A model generated the notes under the pieces. The model made no database searches. It saw nothing but the letters and a program-made list of their open reading frames with translations, and was not told the origin of the DNA. Both the position numbers and the translations under genes were made by a program. From JAPEKQ01 sp964597945 (GTDB taxonomy: Bacteria; Joyebacterota; Joyebacteria; Joyebacterales; Joyebacteraceae): 20,089 nt of DNA. Within the stretch, counting starts at the first letter, position 1; each line of letters opens with the position of its first letter. Shown piece after piece: positions 15,236 through 20,089 of the stretch. The stretch is from the NCBI GenBank assembly GCA_964597945.1, contig CAZRAD010000035.1, positions 1 to 20,089 on the forward strand. The letters are read 5' to 3'.

Positions 15236-15531
15236 GCGACAAGGCGTGGACTGAGATCCCGATGGCCGGGATCATCGAGGAGGCGGGGAACGCCCATACC
15301 TACGAGACGGGGTCATGGAGGACCTACCGGCCTCTCTGGGACAGTGAGAAGTGCATTCACTGCCTCAGCTGCTGGATCGCCTGCCCGGACTCGGCGATCC
15401 TTGTTTCGGACGGCAAGGTGACGGGCATCGATCTGGAGCACTGCAAGGGCTGCGGGATCTGTGCGTTCGAGTGCCCGGACAAGATCACGGCTATCGAGAT
15501 GAAGCTCGAGACGGATATCGCTGACGACTAG
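15232..15531 (+). CDS. porD: 2-oxoacid:ferredoxin oxidoreductase, delta subunit (2[4Fe-4S] ferredoxin)
   Basis: This 99-residue protein carries two complete [4Fe-4S] motifs: C41-x2-C44-x2-C47-x3-C51-P and C71-x2-C74-x2-C77-x3-C81-P. They pass electrons from the thiamine and cluster centre of the beta subunit to external ferredoxin. The N-terminal 40 residues, with GSWRTYRP, are typical of PorD. The ATG overlaps the gamma stop, and GAGGAGG (15215-15221) inside the gamma gene is its ribosome site. The next gene starts after an 82-nt structured gap. Confidence 0.95.
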   Translation: MSDKAWTEIPMAGIIEEAGNAHTYETGSWRTYRPLWDSEKCIHCLSCWIACPDSAILVSDGKVTGIDLEHCKGCGICAFECPDKITAIEMKLETDIADD

Positions 15532-15597
15532 GTTCGCGAAGCGTTGGCGCGACCGGGTGTCCCGGAGCGAAGCGTGCCGACGGCGAAGGTAGCGAAC
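15532..15597 (+). other. Nested stem-loop between delta and alpha subunit genes
   Basis: Three stems nest within the 82-nt intercistronic gap. GTTCGC (15532-15537) pairs with GCGAAC (15592-15597). GGCGCG (15546-15551) pairs with CGTGCC (15573-15578), with one G-T wobble. CCGGG (15553-15557) pairs with CCCGG (15561-15565) around TGT. GCGAAGCG also occurs twice (15536-15543 and 15567-15574). No T-tract follows, so it is more likely an mRNA stability or processing element than a terminator. Confidence 0.5.
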
Positions 15598-15613
15598 GAG
15601 AAGGGAGCAAGAG

Positions 15614-16789
15614 GTGGCTAGGAGACTCATCCTCTCGGGCAACGACGCGGCCGCCGAGGCCATGCGCCAGATCGACCCGGACGTGGTCGCGGCGTTCCCG
15701 ATCACACCCCAGACGGAACTGATGCACAAGTTCGCCGAGTTCGTCGCGGACGGCGACGTCAAGGCGGAGTTCGTGCTCGTGGAGTCGGAACACAGCGCGA
15801 TGAGCGCGACGGTCGGTGCGTCGGCTGCCGGAGCGCGCGCGATGACGGCGACGTCGGCCAACGGTCTCGCCCTCATGTGGGAGATCGTCTACATCGCCGC
15901 GTCGATGCGTCTGCCGATCGTGATGCCGGTGATCAACCGCGCGCTGTCCGGACCGATCAACATCCACTGTGACCACAGCGACACCATGGGCTGCCGGGAC
16001 TCGAGCTGGATCCAGCTCTACTCGGAGAACGCGCAGGAGGCCTACGACAACGTCCTCCAGGCGATCAAGATCGCGGAGCACCCCGACGTGCTTCTGCCGG
16101 TCATGGTGACGTTCGACGGCTTCATCATCAGCCACACCGCCGAGGTCCTCGAAGTGCTTGAGGACGCCGAGGCGCGCGAGTGGGCCGGTGAGTACAAGGC
16201 GAGGTACAGCCTGCTCAATACCGACGACCCGGTGACCTTCGGTCCGCTGGACCTGCAGGATTACTACTTCGAGCACAAGCGTCAGCAGGTCGAGGCGATG
16301 AAGAACGCTCGCCGCGTGATCCAGGAGGTCGGGGAGGCCTACGGGAAGCTCTCCGGCCGGTCGTACGACCTGTTGGAGGCGTACCGTCTCGAGGACGCCG
16401 ACACGGCGCTGGTGGCGCTCGGCTCGACGGCCGGAACGACGAAGGTCGTGGTCGACGAGCTTCGCGACGCCGGTCGCAAGGTCGGACTGCTCAAGCTCCG
16501 CGCCTTCCGTCCCTTCCCGGGTGCGGAGATCAAGGCCGCTCTTGGCGGTGTCAAGACGGTCGGCGTGCTCGACCGCGCCATCTCGTTCGGCGCTCCGGGC
16601 GGCCCGCTGGAGAAGGAGATCAAGGCGGCGCTGTACGGCGGCGAGCAGACGGTGGGGAACTTCGTCTACGGCCTCGGTGGCCGTGACATGTCGATGGGTG
16701 ACATCAAGTCCGTATTCGACGAGCTGGATGCTATCAGCGCCGGCACGCAGTCGGTCGATGAGCCCCGCTTCGTCGGGGTCAGAGGGTAA
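15614..16789 (+). CDS. porA: 2-oxoacid:ferredoxin oxidoreductase, alpha subunit
   Basis: This 391-residue protein is the alpha subunit, carrying the pyrimidine-side thiamine domain and the transketolase C-terminal-like domain. Family marks are AAFPITPQTE (residues 27-36, the YPITPS-type motif), the stretch VESEHSAMSATVGASAAGAR from about 61, the SANGLALMWE motif near 86-95, and SGPINIHCDHSD near 116-127. The C-terminal half has LLKLRAFRPFPG and VGVLDRAISFGAPGGPL. It pairs with the beta subunit to make the active site. GTG 15614 has GGGAG 6 nt upstream. The beta gene follows 12 nt after the stop. The SGPINIHCDHSD stretch and operon order support a pyruvate-type enzyme, but substrate specificity is inferred. 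Confidence 0.95.
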   Translation: MARRLILSGNDAAAEAMRQIDPDVVAAFPITPQTELMHKFAEFVADGDVKAEFVLVESEHSAMSATVGASAAGARAMTATSANGLALMWEIVYIAASMRLPIVMPVINRALSGPINIHCDHSDTMGCRDSSWIQLYSENAQEAYDNVLQAIKIAEHPDVLLPVMVTFDGFIISHTAEVLEVLEDAEAREWAGEYKARYSLLNTDDPVTFGPLDLQDYYFEHKRQQVEAMKNARRVIQEVGEAYGKLSGRSYDLLEAYRLEDADTALVALGSTAGTTKVVVDELRDAGRKVGLLKLRAFRPFPGAEIKAALGGVKTVGVLDRAISFGAPGGPLEKEIKAALYGGEQTVGNFVYGLGGRDMSMGDIKSVFDELDAISAGTQSVDEPRFVGVRG

Positions 16790-16801
16790 GGAGGGTTACA
16801 C

Positions 16802-17731
16802 ATGCCAGGCCTGAAGCAGCTGGCCCAGCGCGAAGACCTGATGTCCGCGGGACACCGCGCGTGTGCGGGGTGTTTGCCGATGACGGCGATGCGACAGATC
16901 CTGCTGTCGGCGGGGAAGGACACGGTCTGCGGTTGCACGACGGGATGTGTGGAGGTTGTGACGACGATCTACCCGTACACGGCGTGGAAGACTCCGTTCA
17001 TCCACAACGCGTTCGAGAACTCGGCCGCGACGATCAGCGGCGCAGAGGCTGCATACCGCTCGCTGCGGAAGCAGGGGAAGATCGACAAGGAGATCAACTT
17101 CATCGCCATGGGCGGAGATGGTGGTACGTACGACATCGGTCTCCAGGCTCTCTCGGGCGCGATGGAGCGCGGGCACAACATGCTCTACATCTGCTACGAC
17201 AACGAAGCCTACATGAACACGGGCATCCAGCGGTCCGGTGGGACACCCAGAGGCACGGCGACGTCGACGACACCGGCCGGCAAGGTCATCCCCGGGAAGC
17301 AGCAGTACCCCAAGCCGCTGACCGACATCATGATCGCCCATGAGATCCCGTACGTCGCGCAGGCGACGCCCGGGTATCCGAAGGACATGACCGACAAGAT
17401 CGAGAAGGCCCTCTCGATCGAGGGACCCGCCTTCATGAACGTGCTCGCGCCGTGCACGCGCGGCTGGCGCTATCCGATGGAGGAGTCCATGGATATCGCG
17501 CGTCAGGCCGTGGAGACGTGCTTCTGGCCGATCTACGAGGTCGAGTACGGCAAGATCAAGGTCTCACGGAAGCCGAAGGAGAAGGTCCCGATCGAGGAGT
17601 GGCTCAAGCGTCAGGGCCGGTTCCGCCACCTGTTCCGCGAGGAGAACAAGCACATCATCGCGGAGATCCAGGCTGAGGTCGACCGGAAGTGGGACTGGCT
17701 TCTCAAGCGCGAGGAGCTGTCGCAGAGCTGA
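16802..17731 (+). CDS. porB: 2-oxoacid:ferredoxin oxidoreductase, beta subunit
   Basis: This 309-residue protein binds the thiamine diphosphate and one [4Fe-4S] cluster. The TPP site is GGDGGTYDIGLQALSGA (about 104-120), with CYDNEAYMNTGIQRS (about 131-145) completing metal binding. Cluster cysteines are probably C21 and C24 (CAGC), one of C43, C45 and C49, and the Cys of APCTRGWRYP. The C-terminal extension with RFRHLF is usual for PorB. AAGGAGGG precedes ATG 16802. It is the last gene of the operon. The 94-nt gap after it holds an imperfect stem-loop (17783-17807) without a T-tail, so read-through into pgpA is possible. Confidence 0.96.
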   Translation: MPGLKQLAQREDLMSAGHRACAGCLPMTAMRQILLSAGKDTVCGCTTGCVEVVTTIYPYTAWKTPFIHNAFENSAATISGAEAAYRSLRKQGKIDKEINFIAMGGDGGTYDIGLQALSGAMERGHNMLYICYDNEAYMNTGIQRSGGTPRGTATSTTPAGKVIPGKQQYPKPLTDIMIAHEIPYVAQATPGYPKDMTDKIEKALSIEGPAFMNVLAPCTRGWRYPMEESMDIARQAVETCFWPIYEVEYGKIKVSRKPKEKVPIEEWLKRQGRFRHLFREENKHIIAEIQAEVDRKWDWLLKREELSQS

Positions 17732-17825
17732 TCGGAGTTCGGACCATCCGGCGGGCGGCCGAGCGCCGTCCGTCGGACCCAGCTGCCGCGAGCGCAGCTC
17801 TCGGCAGCCGACTGCGGAGGCGCCT

Positions 17826-18329
17826 GTGAACGAGAAGCGCACTAGCGACATGGGTCTGCTGACGCGGATCATCGCGACCGGCGGGTTTCTTGGATTCGCG
17901 CCGTTTGCGCCCGCGACCGTCGGGTCGCTCGGTTGCATTGTGCTGCTCTGGTTCCTGCTCCCTCAGGTGGTTCCCGGAGCACCCCCCACATCGTTTCTCC
18001 TGCTGCTCCTCTCGACGCTGGCGTTCACCGCGCTCGCCGTCTGGGCATCGACCCGCGCGGAGCGGGAGCTCGGCAAGGACGCGTCCCAGATCGTGATCGA
18101 CGAGTTCGCCGGTATGCTCATCGCGGTTCTGTTCCTGCCGAAGACACTGACGGTCTACGCGGTGGCCTTTGTGCTGTTCAGGATTCTCGACATCCTCAAG
18201 CCGTTCCCCGCTGCGCGCGCCGAGTCGCTTCCAGGCGGCCTCGGTATCGTGATGGACGATGTGGTCGCAGGGATCTATGCGAACGCCCTCATCCGCATCA
18301 TGCTTCTGGTGACCGGCGGCGGATTCTAG
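17826..18329 (+). CDS. pgpA: Phosphatidylglycerophosphatase A
   Basis: This 167-residue membrane enzyme removes phosphate from phosphatidylglycerophosphate to give phosphatidylglycerol. Family motifs: GFAPFAPATVGS (about 23-34), the acidic IVIDEFAGM (89-97), FRILDILKPFP (118-128) and GGLGIVMDDVVAG (137-149). Hydrophobic segments lie near 33-50, 55-74, 98-120 and at the C terminus. GTG 17826 has GGAGG (17816-17820) 5 nt upstream. cinA follows after 29 nt, then thpR, an order often seen ahead of recA. Confidence 0.94.
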   Translation: MNEKRTSDMGLLTRIIATGGFLGFAPFAPATVGSLGCIVLLWFLLPQVVPGAPPTSFLLLLLSTLAFTALAVWASTRAERELGKDASQIVIDEFAGMLIAVLFLPKTLTVYAVAFVLFRILDILKPFPAARAESLPGGLGIVMDDVVAGIYANALIRIMLLVTGGGF

Positions 18330-18358
18330 CCGCTGCAGACCTCCCACGGAGCGCGATC

Positions 18359-19657
18359 ATGAGAACCGAGATCATCACGGTCGGCGATGAGCTCCTCAAC
18401 GGGAGCAGAACCGATTCGAACGCGGCGTATCTGGCAGCGCATCTCAGTGAACTGGGCGCCGAGATCTCGCGGATGACCTCCGTAGGCGACGCGCAGCCCG
18501 CCATCGAGGAGGCGGTCCGTGAGGCTCTCAGCTGTGCCGAGCTGGTCGTCATCACCGGAGGCCTGGGGCCGACCGCGGACGACAGGACGAAGCAGGCGCT
18601 GGCTCGGATCTTCTCGTGCGAACTGGTGCTCAATGAGGATGCCCTTGCGACCGTGAGCGAGAGCTTCGCGCGGCGCGGCGCAGGCGTGCCCGAGTCGAAC
18701 GCCGCGCAGTGCATGATCCCCGAATGCGCTCGACCGATCGAGAACAGGGTCGGGACCGCTCCGGGCTTGATGATGGAGCGGGAGGGACGTCTTCTCTTCG
18801 CGCTCCCCGGTGTACCCGTCGAGATGCATGGTATCTTCGAGAACTACATCGCGCCGTTCCTGGAGGGGCGCGGCCTCGTTCGTTTGAAGGAGGACCGCAT
18901 CGTTCGGGTGCTCCACCTCGCGGAGTCCGAGATCGTCGATCGGGTGCACGGTATCGCGAGGAGGCTGGCGCGTGTTGAGATCGCGTATCTGCCGCACGCC
19001 GACGGCGTCGATCTGAGGATCACCGGTCGCGGAGAGTCCCGTGTGCAGGCGGCGCGTGCCGCCGAACGCGCGCAGGAGCGGATAGCAGACCTGCTCGGGG
19101 ACGCCGTCTATGCCCGGGGGAACGAGACGATCGAACGCGTGGTCGGGTACCTGCTGAGTATGCAGAGCAGGACGCTCGCGGTCGCGGAGTCGTGCACCGG
19201 TGGGAGGGTGGCGTGGCAGCTGACGCGGACACCGGGGAGCTCCGAGTACTTCGCGGGCGGCATCATCGCCTACAGCAACGACCTCAAGAAGCGGCTGCTC
19301 CACGTCAGGGCCGGAACCCTCAAAGAGCACGGAGCGGTCTCGGCCGCGGTCGCAGCCGAGATGGCCATCGGCATGAAGGAGCGCGCGAAGACCGACTACG
19401 GTCTCTCCATCACAGGCGTAGCCGGACCCGGTGGAGCGACCGCCGAGAAACCCGTCGGACTGGTCTACGTAGCCCTGGCCCGCAAGGGGAAGACGGTCGT
19501 CTGGCGGCTTCTTCTCGGCCGCGGACGCGACCGCGTCCGCAGGCGCGCGGCGGTGGCGGCGCTCGATCTCGTCCGGCGCGACCTGCTCGGTCTGCCCGTG
19601 GAAGAGCCGCCCCAGGCCTCCTCGGCGGCTCCGAACGCCGGAGGCCCGGTCGCGTGA
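18359..19657 (+). CDS. cinA: CinA family protein (molybdopterin-binding-like and NMN deamidase domains)
   Basis: This 432-residue protein has both CinA domains. The N-terminal molybdopterin-binding-like domain (1-170) starts ITVGDELLNG and has VVITGGLGPTADD and FALPGVPVEM. The C-terminal deamidase domain (about 265-415) has VAESCTGG, FAGGIIAYSNDLKKRLL and ITGVAGPGGATAEKPVGLV. The C-terminal domain recycles nicotinamide mononucleotide by deamidation; the N-terminal domain is linked to ADP-ribose hydrolysis in some members. ATG 18359 has GGAG (18348-18351) 7 nt upstream. The open frame runs back to 17933 inside pgpA, but that extension is an Arg-rich shadow of pgpA. Length is normal. Confidence 0.95.
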   Translation: MRTEIITVGDELLNGSRTDSNAAYLAAHLSELGAEISRMTSVGDAQPAIEEAVREALSCAELVVITGGLGPTADDRTKQALARIFSCELVLNEDALATVSESFARRGAGVPESNAAQCMIPECARPIENRVGTAPGLMMEREGRLLFALPGVPVEMHGIFENYIAPFLEGRGLVRLKEDRIVRVLHLAESEIVDRVHGIARRLARVEIAYLPHADGVDLRITGRGESRVQAARAAERAQERIADLLGDAVYARGNETIERVVGYLLSMQSRTLAVAESCTGGRVAWQLTRTPGSSEYFAGGIIAYSNDLKKRLLHVRAGTLKEHGAVSAAVAAEMAIGMKERAKTDYGLSITGVAGPGGATAEKPVGLVYVALARKGKTVVWRLLLGRGRDRVRRRAAVAALDLVRRDLLGLPVEEPPQASSAAPNAGGPVA

Positions 19658-19697
19658 CGCGAATCAAGAGACCCACCGCCCGCAGGAGCAACCCCGG

Positions 19698-20089
19698 ATG
19701 ATTCGCGCATTCGTGGCTTTGGAGTTGTCGGAGAGCCTCAAAGACGGCATACTGTCACTGATTGATGAACTCAGAGGCGCCGGCGTGCGGGCCAGCTGGT
19801 CCCGCGCGGCGACGCTCCACCTGACGCTCAAGTTTCTAGGCGATGTGGAGGAGGCCCTGCTCCCGGACCTGGTGACGGCGCTCGAGGCCGCTGCCGCTGA
19901 GGTGCCCCCTTTCACGTTCGATACGACCTCGATGGGAGCCTTCCCATCACCGACGCGTCCGCGCGTCGTCTGGCTCGGCGTGGAGCCCGCAGACGGGCTC
20001 TACAGCCTCCAGGAGGCGGTCGAACGGGAGCTGACACCCCTCGGTTTTCCCCGGGAGAAGAGGCGTTTTCACCCCCACATCACGCTCGG
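19698..20089 (+). CDS. thpR: RNA 2',3'-cyclic phosphodiesterase ThpR, 3' end beyond window
   Basis: The first 130 codons of a 2H-phosphoesterase are visible, beginning MIRAFVALELSESL. The first HxTx motif is HLTLKFLG (residues 41-48) and the second is HPHITLG at the window edge. PRVVWLGV between them is typical of ThpR/LigT. The enzyme opens 2',3'-cyclic phosphates on RNA and can join some tRNA halves in vitro. AGGAG (19684-19688) is 9 nt before the ATG. About 50-60 residues are missing, judged from the family length of 180-190. It lies 40 nt after cinA and in other genomes often precedes recA. Confidence 0.93.
   Translation, partial: MIRAFVALELSESLKDGILSLIDELRGAGVRASWSRAATLHLTLKFLGDVEEALLPDLVTALEAAAAEVPPFTFDTTSMGAFPSPTRPRVVWLGVEPADGLYSLQEAVERELTPLGFPREKRRFHPHITL

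Noticed and set aside
17783..17807. Terminator after the beta subunit gene
   Set aside because: The stem is imperfect and no T-run follows, so it is only noted as a stem-loop.
17933..18358. Long upstream extension of the cinA reading frame
   Set aside because: The extension is Arg-rich and runs through pgpA in another frame. ATG 18359 with GGAG gives the normal CinA start and length.

Overview
The window is 20.1 kb of GC-rich bacterial chromosome with every convincing gene on the + strand. The gene content is mostly core: six tRNAs, SRP RNA, tadA, dnaX, ybaB, recR, pgpA, cinA and thpR. It also has a four-subunit 2-oxoacid:ferredoxin oxidoreductase, an anaerobe-type enzyme, and regulatory genes using ECF sigma, sigma-54 and cyclic-di-GMP. 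Phylum cannot be fixed from sequence reading alone; an uncultured anaerobic or facultative lineage, perhaps FCB-like, is a low-confidence guess. The SRP RNA is the long form with an Alu domain, unlike the short 4.5S RNA of Proteobacteria.

Layout. (1) 1-330: the end of a tRNA cluster, Ser(TGA, cut by the window edge), Ser(GCT) and Arg(ACG), closed by a hairpin terminator. (2) 544-3861: a consensus-like promoter and two overlapping genes for an SbcD/YhaO-like metallophosphoesterase and an SbcC/YhaN-like ATPase with a transmembrane hairpin in the middle. (3) 4016-7065: a membrane-anchored zinc-ribbon/CHAT (caspase-like) putative protease, an ECF sigma factor, and a putative anti-sigma factor with two zinc-binding ZAS modules. 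This is the most unusual part of the window. (4) 7151-10431: nested inverted repeats and an almost perfect sigma-54 promoter ahead of a membrane histidine kinase, whose gene overlaps one for a REC-GGDEF response regulator. (5) 10468-14518: terminator, promoter, tadA, tRNA-Ser(CGA), tRNA-Ser(GGA), tRNA-Ala(CGC), SRP RNA, dnaX, ybaB and recR. (6) 14573-17731: promoter and porGDAB-type operon in the order gamma, delta, alpha, beta. (7) 17826-20089: pgpA, cinA and thpR, the last running off the window.

How the genes may work together. The CHAT, sigma and anti-sigma genes look like a proteolytic switch: a CHAT peptidase at the membrane could cut the anti-sigma factor and free the ECF sigma factor. 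That is an inference from gene order and intact motifs. It resembles in logic the CHAT protease-sigma factor arrangement of type III-E CRISPR loci, but no CRISPR or cas gene is present. The kinase/GGDEF pair would turn a membrane signal into cyclic-di-GMP under sigma-54 control. TadA makes the inosine needed by tRNA-Arg(ACG), which is also encoded here. All four serine isoacceptors needed to read the six serine codons lie in this one window.
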